Source: Hallerella sp963629575
GTDB lineage: Bacteria; Fibrobacterota; Fibrobacteria; Fibrobacterales; Fibrobacteraceae
Reading direction: 5' to 3'
NCBI GenBank assembly: GCA_963629575.1
Contig: CAVGIM010000019.1
Coordinates: forward strand, 1 to 46,494
DNA: 46,494 nt
In this document: one piece after another, positions 1-7,910 of the stretch
Numbering within the stretch: position 1 is the first letter of the stretch
Layout of the letters: each line of letters opens with the position of its first letter
The notes under the pieces: model-generated
Seen by the model: the letters and a program-made list of their open reading frames with translations, nothing else
Databases searched by the model: none
Told to the model about the DNA's origin: nothing
Position numbers and translations under genes: made by a program

Positions 1-621
1 TCCATATGCAGTGATGGCTCGATAGATGGAATTTATGTTCTTTTCACGGTTCCCTTTGATTCCTCCAACAAAGTATGCGTCTTTTTCGGGAATTCCCGGA
101 ATAAAAAGTTTCTGCTTGGAGTAATAGTTGAATCCTCGGTAGGTAAAACCATATTTCTTGGCATCTAGAGGATCGAATGTATAGATATGGTCCCAAGAAT
201 TTGATAAAATGCGCTCCTTGATTTCTAAAAATCTTGGGGAGGCGGCATCCATTGAATTGATTAAAAACAAATCGATGCGAGCTCCGGAGTTTTTCATTCT
301 TTTAATCAGGGCGTCTGGAATGTCGCGCAAGGCGCTGTCGATGATTAAAATGTTTTTAGTCTTTTTCAACAGGGAAAAAATATCGGAGTATTCATGCCAG
401 AAATACTTTCCGGGAATATCGAAAAAACGGTTCAACTTTTTGCTGAAGTGAATCCGCCTGAGAATCCTTTCGATATGAGATTGTGTTTGGTAAAGCCCTG
501 AATAGCGCAAACACACATTTTGTTCACATTCCAGGTCGGAAAAGAGCTTTAAATGCTTTGCTCCGTATGGATAGACGAGAATTAAATCGATCTTCTCGGT
601 TTCTGAAGGATGCTTTGGCAC
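1..621 (-). CDS. Partial surface-glycan/LPS biosynthesis-type protein (3' end outside window)
   Basis: The frame is open for 207 codons and runs off the left edge, so only the N-terminal part is seen. I chose the GTG at 621-619, which overlaps the TAG of the upstream cytidylyltransferase (TAGTG); no other start is nearby. The visible protein starts with a hydrophobic strand (IDLILVYPYGAKHLKLF). It contains an IIDSALRDIPD stretch and a segment like WDHIYTFDPLDAKKYGF, which resembles bacterial LPS-core or capsule glycosyltransferase-like proteins. The one-base overlap with the cytidylyltransferase gene indicates translational coupling and a shared role in cell-surface polymer synthesis. The exact family is not certain, and the C-terminal half that would hold most of the active site is missing. 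Confidence 0.55.
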   Translation of the reverse strand, partial: MPKHPSETEKIDLILVYPYGAKHLKLFSDLECEQNVCLRYSGLYQTQSHIERILRRIHFSKKLNRFFDIPGKYFWHEYSDIFSLLKKTKNILIIDSALRDIPDALIKRMKNSGARIDLFLINSMDAASPRFLEIKERILSNSWDHIYTFDPLDAKKYGFTYRGFNYYSKQKLFIPGIPEKDAYFVGGIKGNREKNINSIYRAITAYG

Positions 622-1045
622 TATTCTTTAATCCTCTCTTGTTCCTGTGCCCTTAAAAATGTGGAGCAGATTCCGTCGGTATGTGGCAAGTAAACGACGT
701 TCACGTCGAGTGGGGCGAGTTCTTTTTCCGTTTTGATCCAGCGAGCGTTGCCTTTCCAGTCATCGCCAATGAAAATCGCATCAAAATGAACAATTTCCCA
801 AATGGAAATTTTAGACAGCGTGTTGCAGAGAATGACCTCGTCAACGCTTTTTAGCTCTTTGACTATTTCCGCACGATCTTGTTCGTCTATGACCGGATAC
901 TTGTTCTTGTACTTCATGACGAGTGCATTTGTGTTGATGCCTACAACTAATTTTTCGCATTGGGTCTTGGCGTTGCGCAATAAGTTCAAATGCCCGATAT
1001 GGAACATGTCGTAGGTACCTTGGGTATATCCGATTTTGTACTTTT
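621..1045 (-). CDS. TagD-like cytidylyltransferase, start lost in assembly gap
   Basis: This is a nucleotidyltransferase of the glycerol-3-phosphate cytidylyltransferase (TagD/ HxGH) family. Members join CTP to a phosphorylated polyol or amino alcohol to give a CDP-activated donor for surface polymers. Visible motifs are the N-terminal GTYDMFHIGH strand-loop with the HIGH nucleotide-binding signature, the DEVI strand, FIGDDWKG in the middle, and DGICSTFLR near the end, which matches the family ISTT-R motif with one extra residue. The frame is open into the run of N at 1046-1063, so the start codon (probably M-K-K-type a few residues upstream of KYKIGYTQ) lies in the gap. Total length would be about 143-148 residues, normal for the family. 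The substrate could be glycerol-3-phosphate or another phosphate; the sequence does not decide. Confidence 0.82.
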
Positions 1046-1063
1046 NNNNNNNNNNNNNNNNNN
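1046..1063. other. Assembly gap (18 N)
   Basis: Eighteen undefined bases interrupt the 5' end of the cytidylyltransferase gene and the space after the phosphoethanolamine transferase stop at 1085. The true gap length is unknown. The start codon and ribosome-binding site of the TagD-like gene are hidden here. Confidence 0.99.
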
Positions 1064-1084
1064 ATTAGCCGGAAGTTTTGTCCG

Positions 1085-2872
1085 TTATGGCTTGAAACCG
1101 ATTTTCCATGGACCGAACCGGTTGCAGATGGAGTCGTAATCCATGGGCTCGGATGCATTTGGTTGAATGACGCGCTTTCGCGAGAGGTTGAAAGAATCCG
1201 ACAGAGGGTTTAGGGAGGGCCTGTAGTATTCGGTCTTTAGGTTTGCAACATCAAACAGAATATGTGGCAAATCGTCCGTGATGAACGGAGTGTGTCTGTG
1301 TTTGGCAAAACGCAGGGAATCATTGGGGTGTTCGATTTTCCAGCTGTCGGAAATCCAAACGAGAAACGGAACATCTAGCTGACAATGCAGGGCGGGTGCT
1401 CCAATTTTTTCAATTCCGTAGGTCCCTCCTGTATGAACACGATAGTCGTGCGCTTCGTCGCCATGGTCTGCAAAATAGATGACCAGAGCGTTTTTGTCTT
1501 CGAAAATTCGAATGATTTCATAGACGATGGAATCGTTATATAGCGTAGCGTTGTCGTACGCGGCTACGTCACGCTTTTGTTCATCTGAAAGTTCTTTTCG
1601 GAATGAATAGTCTTCGGTTTTGAAAAACGCGCGGTCAGGAGGAAATCTTTTTTCTGGAGCAATGTGTTGCCCTGTCAAATGAATCATGACAAGGTTGAGC
1701 GAGCTCGTTTCGAGTGAAAGTCTGTTTTGGCTATATTCTTCCAGTAAATCTCCATCATACTGAAATTTTTTCTTGTTCCTGTGGGTGAATAGCTTTGGCG
1801 CAAGCTGGGGGTGGTTAAAAAATCCACAGGATGCGTCCCAGGTTGATATGTTGGCTTTTTTGACAAATTGATTTGAGTAAAAGATAACATTATATCCGGC
1901 AGCCTTGAAAAGAGCGGGGAATAAAGGTTTTTCGTTCCAGCTGCAGGAATCGTCAATACTAGAAAGGGACAAAAAGTGTCGAAAAGCATCGCTTGTCGCA
2001 TTGGTTGGGGAAATTGCATTGTCAAATACAAAGAGGTTTTGAAGAAGGGACAGTTTTGGATTGGTTGAAAGTGGATAGCCATAGAGACTTGAGTGATGCC
2101 TATTAAAGGATTCGCCTATAATGACGACTATTGTTTGTGGAGCGGAAACGATTGATGTCGCTTCCAGACTTTCGTTGGAGCGAACGCATGTTTCGAAAAC
2201 ATTCCGTTCCTGCAAAAACTGTGAAAAGGCTTCGAACGTTTTAAAGGGAAACATGCAGTGGAGGGCTGAACGGTTGGCTTTTCGCCAATCTTTTTGAAAA
2301 TCCAGTGAAAAATTTCGCCCATAAAAAACAAGCGTGGCAATCGAAAGCAAAACATAGAGTGAAATGGCCAGGTCGCTCCATTTCCAGAAAAGATTGTCTT
2401 GCTTCAATTTGATTTTTTTGATGAGTTTTAATGAAAAATGTTCCAGCAAGGCGTAGAGAATGAATGCGGAACATAAAAGCAGGAATTTTCCCGTGAAAAG
2501 ATATGTCGCGACAAATTCGGACGATTCGTTTGGATTCGTTTCGCTGATTAGCAGTAAAATGCCGGCATTGATATTGCAATCAAAAAAGAAATAGAGGAAG
2601 AAGTTCAGGAATGCAAGGAAATAGATCACGATGTGCGAAAGGGCAAGGAAACACAGGCTTCCCTTGGGGCTGAACTTTTTGATTAGGTATGCCGCGGAGC
2701 AAACAAAAAGGATCAGTCCCGAACAGAAGAGAAAATTGACGATTTGCTGCTGTATAAAATTTCCTTCAAATTGCCACAAAAGAATGGTCAAAAAAAGAAA
2801 TGCTCGGGGATAGGCTTTAATAGGAGAAGCTATCGTATCCGCAAGCGTCTTGAAAAAATTTTTCCTGGGCAT
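1085..2872 (-). CDS. Phosphoethanolamine transferase (sulfatase-fold, EptA/CptA type)
   Basis: This is a membrane-anchored enzyme of the alkaline-phosphatase/sulfatase superfamily that would move phosphoethanolamine from phosphatidylethanolamine to LPS or glycans on the periplasmic side. The first ~190 residues hold about five hydrophobic segments. The periplasmic domain begins near residue 245 with VVIIGESFNRHHSSLYGY and STNP, then SPTNATSDAF, where Thr293 sits where the EptA nucleophile is expected. HLTGQH and FADHGDEAHD (Asp469, His470) supply metal ligands. I start at ATG 2872, 14 bases after GGGAGG; an in-frame GTG at 2893 overlaps the upstream gene and is less likely. The gene uses more A/T-rich codons than the rest of the window, as often seen in surface-modification loci. 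The acceptor is unknown. Confidence 0.85.
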   Translation of the reverse strand: MPRKNFFKTLADTIASPIKAYPRAFLFLTILLWQFEGNFIQQQIVNFLFCSGLILFVCSAAYLIKKFSPKGSLCFLALSHIVIYFLAFLNFFLYFFFDCNINAGILLLISETNPNESSEFVATYLFTGKFLLLCSAFILYALLEHFSLKLIKKIKLKQDNLFWKWSDLAISLYVLLSIATLVFYGRNFSLDFQKDWRKANRSALHCMFPFKTFEAFSQFLQERNVFETCVRSNESLEATSIVSAPQTIVVIIGESFNRHHSSLYGYPLSTNPKLSLLQNLFVFDNAISPTNATSDAFRHFLSLSSIDDSCSWNEKPLFPALFKAAGYNVIFYSNQFVKKANISTWDASCGFFNHPQLAPKLFTHRNKKKFQYDGDLLEEYSQNRLSLETSSLNLVMIHLTGQHIAPEKRFPPDRAFFKTEDYSFRKELSDEQKRDVAAYDNATLYNDSIVYEIIRIFEDKNALVIYFADHGDEAHDYRVHTGGTYGIEKIGAPALHCQLDVPFLVWISDSWKIEHPNDSLRFAKHRHTPFITDDLPHILFDVANLKTEYYRPSLNPLSDSFNLSRKRVIQPNASEPMDYDSICNRFGPWKIGFKP

Positions 2873-2880
2873 CTTTTTGC

Positions 2881-4311
2881 CTATACCTCCCACCGACCAT
2901 TTTTCTTGGCACCGATGCGTCGTATTTTTCCAGCCAAGGTCATTCTTGCGAAGGCTCGCGTCACTGTCGCTCGGGATTTTTTGAGCTTTTGGGCTAGTTC
3001 CGTCTTGGTGAGTTTGGGGTTCTTTCTCAGCTCGCCGATAATTCTAATTTCTAGCTCATTTAAAGGCTCATTTAAAGGCTCATTTAAAGGCTCATTTAAA
3101 GGCTCATTCTGAACATTTATGGATACCGTCAAATTTCTGTTATAGATTACGGTAGAGATTACCAAGTCGCTTTCAAACTTTACTTTTCTGTGGGTCAGCT
3201 TTTCCCACGAAAGCATCTTGTCTATTCCGTAGCCTGCGTTTTCGGAGAGCTTTGCATAGCGGAAAAGTTTGATAAGTGTCGGATTTCGTGGCATGGAATG
3301 GTTTTGTACCCGAAGTTCCTTGAGGTCAAAAGGAAAACGCCCGGGATTTTGAAACTCGATCCGATCCGCAAAAATCCGAATGGTCGAATGCGCCGGGCTA
3401 AAGTAGTCCGCATGGGCAAGCATGTTTACCAACCCTTCTCTCAGGGCGTAAAGCTGGGAATTGTCGTCCGGGGAATAACCGTTTGGTCCTGTCGTGAACG
3501 GCGCATCGACATGTGTTCGGAGTCGCTGGATGAATACGTTGTAGTATTCCCAGAGATTTTCCTGTTCCGGCATTCGAAACGTATAGCGCGGTTCTGCGGA
3601 GCCCTGGGTTGTTCCCGGAATTTCCAGCATGTCGATCCAGAAATTGTTTACATGATACTGGATTTCGTCTCGTAAACCAAACATTAAAAGGCTGCCGTAG
3701 TTCAGTTTGCCTTTTTTCGTGATTCCTGTTTTTTCGCAAAACTTTTCCAAGGACAGATTGCTGTAAGGAAACTCGGGGTTGAACGCCTTGATCTGCGCCA
3801 TATAGAATTCCAGGGAGTTCTGGTTGAGCATGGCGAGGGAAGAATTGGGAACGATCTGCTCGCTCTTTGTGCCGAATGCCTGGTCGCGGAACATCGCCAT
3901 GACTTCCATGTCGGTTGCGCGGCGGTCTCCGCTGCCCGTTCGAATGAACGTGTTACGTTCGGACGTGAAGTAAATCGGCTTGAAAGGAGATGACGGGATG
4001 AAAAATGCCAAAACGAGTTTTCCGTCGATCCGATATTTTTTTGCCTTGGCGACGATAGGCTGGTTGAGCTTTTGTCTTTCTCGAATACAGTTGAAAAAGT
4101 CCGATTCGATTTTTTCGCCGTTTCGGACCCCGCTAACTTCAAACTTGCTTCCGTTTTGCTTTACTCCAAGGACAATCCATCCGCCGGATGTGTTGGAAAA
4201 CGCGCTGACGCTTTCCCAGATGCTTTTGGGGAGTTCTGCCGCGGCTTCCTTTGCTTCAAAGTCATCCCATTCGATGTCCTTGAGCCTAGCGATGAGTTCG
4301 TCCTTGGTCAT
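2881..4311 (-). CDS. AlbA_2/Schlafen-type ATP-binding transcriptional regulator with winged helix
   Basis: The protein has the three-part build of the RecG-C-like/AlbA_2 regulator family. Residues ~15-130 form an AlbA_2 (Schlafen-like) domain with FEAKEAA, FSNTSGGWIVLGV and a RTGSGDRRA stretch. Residues ~280-390 look like the HATPase_c_4 region (LREGLVNMLAHADY, IEFQNPGRFP, NAGYGIDKM). A C-terminal winged helix (residues ~415-476, LTKTELAQKLKKSRATVTRAF) probably binds DNA. Between the ATPase part and the winged helix lies a four-residue repeat NEPL, encoded by a perfect 12-bp tandem repeat. The gene ends 8 bases before the phosphoethanolamine transferase start, so they probably share a transcript. 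Members often occur in variable genome regions; the target is unknown. Confidence 0.8.
   Translation of the reverse strand: MTKDELIARLKDIEWDDFEAKEAAAELPKSIWESVSAFSNTSGGWIVLGVKQNGSKFEVSGVRNGEKIESDFFNCIRERQKLNQPIVAKAKKYRIDGKLVLAFFIPSSPFKPIYFTSERNTFIRTGSGDRRATDMEVMAMFRDQAFGTKSEQIVPNSSLAMLNQNSLEFYMAQIKAFNPEFPYSNLSLEKFCEKTGITKKGKLNYGSLLMFGLRDEIQYHVNNFWIDMLEIPGTTQGSAEPRYTFRMPEQENLWEYYNVFIQRLRTHVDAPFTTGPNGYSPDDNSQLYALREGLVNMLAHADYFSPAHSTIRIFADRIEFQNPGRFPFDLKELRVQNHSMPRNPTLIKLFRYAKLSENAGYGIDKMLSWEKLTHRKVKFESDLVISTVIYNRNLTVSINVQNEPLNEPLNEPLNEPLNELEIRIIGELRKNPKLTKTELAQKLKKSRATVTRAFARMTLAGKIRRIGAKKNGRWEV
3055..3108 (-). repeat. 12-bp tandem repeat inside regulator gene (4.5 copies)
   Basis: The unit CTCATTTAAAGG (plus strand) occurs four times exactly (3055-3066, 3067-3078, 3079-3090, 3091-3102), followed by a half copy. 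On the coding strand each unit encodes Asn-Glu-Pro-Leu. Because 12 is a multiple of three, copy-number change would alter linker length between the ATPase region and the winged helix without shifting frame. Confidence 0.97.
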
Positions 4312-4351
4312 GGAATTTTTATGGTTTCTTCAAAAGATAGAAAATCTAACC

Positions 4352-5443
4352 CTACTCAAACCCCACCAGCATCGGTCCGCGCTTTCCATGCTGGACCTTG
4401 CGCATGTAGAGCTTTCCCGTGGAATCGTAGTGTAGCTGCTCGCCAAAAGGTTCGCCGTCCTTGTAGTAGAGGCTGTCCTTGAGCGTGCCGTTCGGGTACC
4501 AGTTCCGCCAGGAACCGCCGGGCTTTCCTCCCAGGAAGTTCCCTTCGCTAGCGAGGACTTTCGACGAATCGTAAAAGGAAAGGAGCTTTTTCTTTTCGCC
4601 GTCTTGCCAGACTTCCGCGTAATGGAGCGCGCGTCCGGGAAGCGTGTAGCGGAGCGTGTCCTGGACCTTGTTATCGACAAAGGTCGTTTCGGCGTCGATG
4701 CCGCCCTCGCCGAGTTCTCCGTAGGCGATGCCGCTTCCGTTCGAGAATGCGCTTTGCCTTTCGATGCTGCCGTCTTTGGCGAAGTAGGTCCAGACCGATT
4801 CGCGGACATCTTCCCTGTAGAAGGAACGCTTCCAGAGTTCTCCCGTCGCGCGAAAAAGTTCCGACTTGCCGTGAAGCTTTCCCGCGCGGTATTCGGAGCG
4901 CGATTCGAGCGCGCCGCCCGGGTAGAAAGTCTCCACGAAGCCTTCGAGAGTTCCGCCCTGGCAATGTTCCTCGCGAACTTTTTTTCCGTTTGCCGCGAAA
5001 GTTTCCCGTTTTCCTGCCGCGTTTTCGGGAAAGCAGGAATTCCTTTCCCGGGTGTTTCCGTTTGGGTAAAACTCTATCCAGGTGCCGACCGGTTCGCCGT
5101 CCCGGAACGTCCGTTCCGACGAAGGCTTGCCGTCCCGGAAGAATCCTTTCCAGGTTCCGTCCTTCTTTCCCTTCCGGTAAAGTCCGCGGGCCTGGACCTT
5201 GCCGTTGGAATACCATTCCGTCCATTCCCCTTCGCGTTCTCCCTTTTTGTAGAATCCCGATTCGGCGAGGTCTCCGTGCGACGTCCAGCGCTTGAATTCG
5301 CCGTCGGGCTTTCCGTCCCGGTAGGCGACGCGCGTCTTGCGGATGCCGTTGTAGTGGGCCGTTTCGCGAAATTCCTGTTCGCCGCAGGCGATGAGCGTCG
5401 CGAGGCAAAACATAAAAAATGCGATTTTTTGGAATCTGGCCAT
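4352..5443 (-). CDS. MORN-repeat (YwqK-like) lipoprotein
   Basis: This is an exported lipoprotein built almost wholly of MORN-type repeats. The N-terminus MARFQKIAFFMFCLATLIAC is a lipoprotein signal with lipobox LIAC, followed by Gly-Glu, so it should be lipidated on that Cys. More than ten repeats follow, of the form GxYKxGxxEGxWxxWYxNG, for example GFYKKGEREGEWTEWYSNG and FRDGEPVGTWIEFYPNG. The YwqK-type MORN family folds into a beta sheet; some members are annotated as antitoxins, but no toxin gene is adjacent and I do not infer that role. I start at ATG 5443; a GTG two codons earlier is possible, and neither has a clear Shine-Dalgarno. It is divergent from the membrane cluster at 5477 with a 33-bp gap. 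Confidence 0.85.
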   Translation of the reverse strand: MARFQKIAFFMFCLATLIACGEQEFRETAHYNGIRKTRVAYRDGKPDGEFKRWTSHGDLAESGFYKKGEREGEWTEWYSNGKVQARGLYRKGKKDGTWKGFFRDGKPSSERTFRDGEPVGTWIEFYPNGNTRERNSCFPENAAGKRETFAANGKKVREEHCQGGTLEGFVETFYPGGALESRSEYRAGKLHGKSELFRATGELWKRSFYREDVRESVWTYFAKDGSIERQSAFSNGSGIAYGELGEGGIDAETTFVDNKVQDTLRYTLPGRALHYAEVWQDGEKKKLLSFYDSSKVLASEGNFLGGKPGGSWRNWYPNGTLKDSLYYKDGEPFGEQLHYDSTGKLYMRKVQHGKRGPMLVGFE

Positions 5444-5476
5444 GTTCACAACTTAGAAAAAAGGTAATTTCCTAGC

Positions 5477-6265
5477 ATGGATTCAAAAAAGTTCCAGTCG
5501 GTTCGAGAGATCCTGAAGAGCCGGATCAATGCGCCTCTCGCCTGGGGCGTTCTTCTGCTTACGCTTGTTCTGACCGTCCTGTTCTATTTTTCGCAGAAAA
5601 ACCAAGAGGAGGTCTATGGGCGTTACGAGGAAACGCTTTCCGAATACAAGTTCTTCGCGTCTCGCGTGATGCAGCGGATGGAAAGGGCCCGCGTCTTTTC
5701 GGAAGATACTTCTGTCCTGATGAGTTCCCTGCGCAGCTTGCGCGAAACCGCGGTCGCCGCGTATGCCGCGTCGGAAAAGACCCGCTCGATTGGCTGGATG
5801 CCTCCGGAACGCGATTTTTCCGAATTCGAGACGTCGGTGCTCGGCTGGGTCGCTTCGATTCGGCGCTACGTTCCCGCCCGTTCCGCCTGGCTGGACAGCG
5901 CGCGCCTGCTGACGCGGGATCTGTATCGTCTGGACGCTTCGCTCGCGGAACCGTTTGCGCGGACTCTGGATTCCGCGCGGATGGGCTTTGCCGTCAGTGC
6001 GGATTCGGCAAGTCTTGCGCGCTTGCCGAAACCTCTCGGGGAGCGTTACCAAAATTCCCTGCGGGAAAACGCGAATCATTCGGCTCTCTGGATTCGGATA
6101 AGTAACGACGAGTCTCTGGTCCGCTGCGAAAATCTCTTGCAGATGTTCAAGATGCGTTCCCTGGAAAATCGGGAAGCGAAGCTGTGGATCCAGCAGGTCT
6201 TTTATCTGGTTTCCATTGTCCTGCTCCTTTTTACCCTCTTTTTTGTCATTCGTTCGAGGAAGTAA
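5477..6265 (+). CDS. Membrane protein with two TM helices and a helical periplasmic domain
   Basis: Function not recognised. The protein has a hydrophobic helix at residues ~19-38 (APLAWGVLLLTLVLTVLFYF) and another at the C-terminus (~238-258), with a ~200-residue mostly helical, Arg/Glu/Ser-rich region between. This layout fits a sensor-like or scaffold protein with its central part outside the membrane, but no HAMP or signalling domain follows. It is the first gene of a three-gene run: its TAA is followed after one base by the next ATG, and that gene overlaps the third by ATGA, so the three are almost surely co-translated. A TAATTT element lies about 10 bases before the start and no strong Shine-Dalgarno is visible. 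Confidence 0.7.
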   Translation: MDSKKFQSVREILKSRINAPLAWGVLLLTLVLTVLFYFSQKNQEEVYGRYEETLSEYKFFASRVMQRMERARVFSEDTSVLMSSLRSLRETAVAAYAASEKTRSIGWMPPERDFSEFETSVLGWVASIRRYVPARSAWLDSARLLTRDLYRLDASLAEPFARTLDSARMGFAVSADSASLARLPKPLGERYQNSLRENANHSALWIRISNDESLVRCENLLQMFKMRSLENREAKLWIQQVFYLVSIVLLLFTLFFVIRSRK

Positions 6266-6266
6266 G

Positions 6267-6773
6267 ATGTCCCGTTCCGTGCGGTTTTTCTTTTTGTCGG
6301 TTGCGGCGTTTCTGTGCTTTCTGGCTTCGTATCTCTTTTTGCAGACGCTTCCCTTTTACAGGAGCCTTGCGGGCGAAGAGGACCTGTTCTACGGCAAGAT
6401 CTCTTCGGTTGCCTTTCCGCGGGGATTTCACGGGACGGGGATTCCTCTTTTCGACAGGACGTTCTTTTACCTGAACGAAGATCGGGAAGCCGTGTTCACG
6501 CTCGTCCTGCCCTCCGATCAGGAGGAGATTCTCGGGGAGTGGGTTTCGTTCTGGTCGGAAACGGGGATGCCGGCGCCGATCGAGGTTCGCGGCATCCGGA
6601 TTTCTCCAAGGGAATGGATAGTGACGTCGATCGCGGGAAACGACGGGGAACTGGACGCTTTGGCGATTCGGGGCTTTCATATACGGGCGATGATGTGGTC
6701 GGGCGTGTTCGATGTCGTTTTGCTCGGCGCGGCGTTCCTTGCCCTGCGAAGGGCCCTGAGGCGCAGGCGATGA
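6267..6773 (+). CDS. Small membrane protein with N- and C-terminal TM segments
   Basis: Unrecognised 168-residue protein. Residues ~5-27 (RFFFLSVAAFLCFLASYLFL) form a membrane helix or uncleaved signal. A central ~100-residue region is predicted to be beta-rich (FFYLNEDREAVFTLVLPS, WIVTSIAGNDGELDALAIRG), and a second helix sits near residues 138-158, followed by an arginine-rich tail (RRALRRRR). I chose ATG 6267 because it follows the upstream stop by one base with GAGGAAG in front. It overlaps the next gene by ATGA. It shares the two-helix layout of its upstream neighbour, which suggests that they form one membrane complex; that is inference only. Confidence 0.7.
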   Translation: MSRSVRFFFLSVAAFLCFLASYLFLQTLPFYRSLAGEEDLFYGKISSVAFPRGFHGTGIPLFDRTFFYLNEDREAVFTLVLPSDQEEILGEWVSFWSETGMPAPIEVRGIRISPREWIVTSIAGNDGELDALAIRGFHIRAMMWSGVFDVVLLGAAFLALRRALRRRR

Positions 6774-7486
6774 GGTTTCTCGCCTGTCTATTCCTTTTTG
6801 CTGTCGTTGCCCGTTCGGCGGATGCCGTTTCCTTTGTTGCGGATTCCATGCGAATCGCTATCGGTTCCTTCGAGAGCCCTTCCGCGGTGTGGCATCCAGA
6901 AAAAATTGTCCGTCCGCGAGTGCTTGTCTGGTTTCATGGAGGGATGCAGGGAAAAAAGTGCGACAAGGGCTACGAGGCGGGAGCGGCGCTCGTTCCCTTT
7001 CTGGAAAACGCTTCGCGGGAAAGCGCCGTGCTGAGTGTTTCCGCCTGCAAGGAGAACCACTGGCTTTCGGGCTCTCCTCTCTTTGCGGTCGATCGGGTGC
7101 TCGATTCCCTGGAAGCCCGCTGGGAGCTAAAGATCGACACGGTCTCGCTTGTCGGGGTTTCGGACGGCGGTCTGGGCGTTGTCGGCTACACGCTTTACGG
7201 AAAGCGCTCCGTTTGCGCTCGGCTTCTTGTCAGCACGAATCTCGCGGCGGTCGCGGAGGCGAGAAACCTGGCGAAGGATCCGCGGGTCCGCTTGGGAACG
7301 TGGACGTTTCTCCAGGGCGGCTCGGACAGGCTCTATCCGTCTTCCCGGACCGTTCCGTGGATGGAAAGCTTTTGTTCGGCATTGGGCGGAAAGGTCTGCC
7401 GGATTCGCTTTGACGAGCGCGGTGAGCACGACTGGTCCTGGTGGACGCTTCGACGGGAATCCTGGATTCGGGATTTTCTCCGCTGA
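6770..7486 (+). CDS. Secreted alpha/beta-hydrolase fold esterase-like protein
   Basis: The protein begins with a signal peptide (MRFLACLFLFAVVARSADA) and then shows an alpha/beta-hydrolase pattern. An early strand and oxyanion region (RVLVWFHGGMQGKKC), a nucleophile elbow GVSDGGLG with Ser in a GxSxG context, an Asp-bearing loop (FLQGGSDRLYP), and a C-terminal GEHDWSWW that supplies the His are all present, as in polyhydroxybutyrate-depolymerase/esterase-type hydrolases. At 238 residues it is short but complete. Its ATG lies inside the TGA of the previous gene (ATGA), so translation is coupled. The substrate is unknown; a periplasmic or secreted ester such as an acylated sugar is plausible. 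It is the last gene before tRNA-Leu. Confidence 0.75.
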   Translation: MRFLACLFLFAVVARSADAVSFVADSMRIAIGSFESPSAVWHPEKIVRPRVLVWFHGGMQGKKCDKGYEAGAALVPFLENASRESAVLSVSACKENHWLSGSPLFAVDRVLDSLEARWELKIDTVSLVGVSDGGLGVVGYTLYGKRSVCARLLVSTNLAAVAEARNLAKDPRVRLGTWTFLQGGSDRLYPSSRTVPWMESFCSALGGKVCRIRFDERGEHDWSWWTLRRESWIRDFLR

Positions 7487-7515
7487 CTTTACTCGGCAAA
7501 TTTTTTGAAGAGCCC

Positions 7516-7543
7516 TTGACAAAAACGGCAAAAGTTTTAAAAT
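7516..7543 (+). promoter_or_regulatory. Promoter of tRNA-Leu
   Basis: TTGACA at 7516-7521 and TAAAAT at 7538-7543 are separated by 16 bases and lie 15 bases before the mature tRNA 5' end. The -35 matches consensus fully and the -10 five of six. Confidence 0.8.
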
Positions 7544-7558
7544 TTGGGACACACACTC

Positions 7559-7642
7559 GCGGGTGTGGCGGAATTGGTATACGCGCTAGATTCAGGTTCT
7601 AGTGTTCGCAAGGACATGAAGGTTCAAGTCCTTTCACCCGCA
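7559..7642 (+). tRNA. tRNA-Leu (anticodon CAG)
   Basis: The acceptor stem GCGGGTG pairs with CACCCGC, with A as discriminator base. The D-arm contains AATTGGTA, and the anticodon loop sits in CTAGATTCAGGTTCTAG and reads CAG. A long variable arm (TGTTCGCAAGGACA) is present as expected for a class II leucine tRNA, followed by the T-loop GGTTCAAGTCC. The CCA end is not encoded. Confidence 0.96.
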
Positions 7643-7644
7643 TA

Positions 7645-7679
7645 AGTCTCGTTCTTTCGTCGGAACGGGACTTTTTTCT
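7645..7679 (+). terminator. Rho-independent terminator of tRNA-Leu
   Basis: AGTCTCGTTC pairs with GAACGGGACT (one G-T pair) around an 8-base loop and is followed by TTTTTT. It begins three bases after the tRNA. Confidence 0.9.
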
Positions 7680-7805
7680 TGGAGAATCCTTTCGCAAAAT
7701 TCGTCGGGGTGGGTTTTCTACGCGGGAATTTACCATATTTGAATTATGGTCAGCTCTAAAAATTCAATTTTCAAAAATTTGGTTGCGACGCTTCGCGCTG
7801 GTTCG

Positions 7806-7850
7806 TCATTCAAAGTGGCAAATACCGAGAGTATTCGCCACTTTTCATTC
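7806..7850. repeat. Palindromic element flanked by 6-bp direct repeats
   Basis: AAAGTGGCAAATAC and GTATTCGCCACTTT form a 14-bp stem with one mismatch around the loop CGAGA. The palindrome is bounded on both sides by TCATTC (7806-7811 and 7845-7850). It lies in the ~230 bp non-coding stretch between the tRNA-Leu terminator and the small lipoprotein gene. It has no T-run, so it is not a standard terminator. It looks like a REP-type or tiny mobile palindrome, or an operator. Confidence 0.75.
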
Positions 7851-7910
7851 CTGCCTTCGCTTGGTCTCACTCAAATTTTCTTAACCAAAGCAATTTTTAG
7901 AGGTGACCTT

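Noticed and set aside
1..621. TagF/TagB-type CDP-glycerol glycerophosphotransferase.
   Set aside because: The visible part shows none of the motifs I know for that family; the neighbour TagD alone is not enough.
4352..5443. MORN-repeat protein as antitoxin of a toxin-antitoxin pair.
   Set aside because: It has a lipoprotein signal and no small toxin-like gene next to it; the antitoxin label comes from a broad family name.
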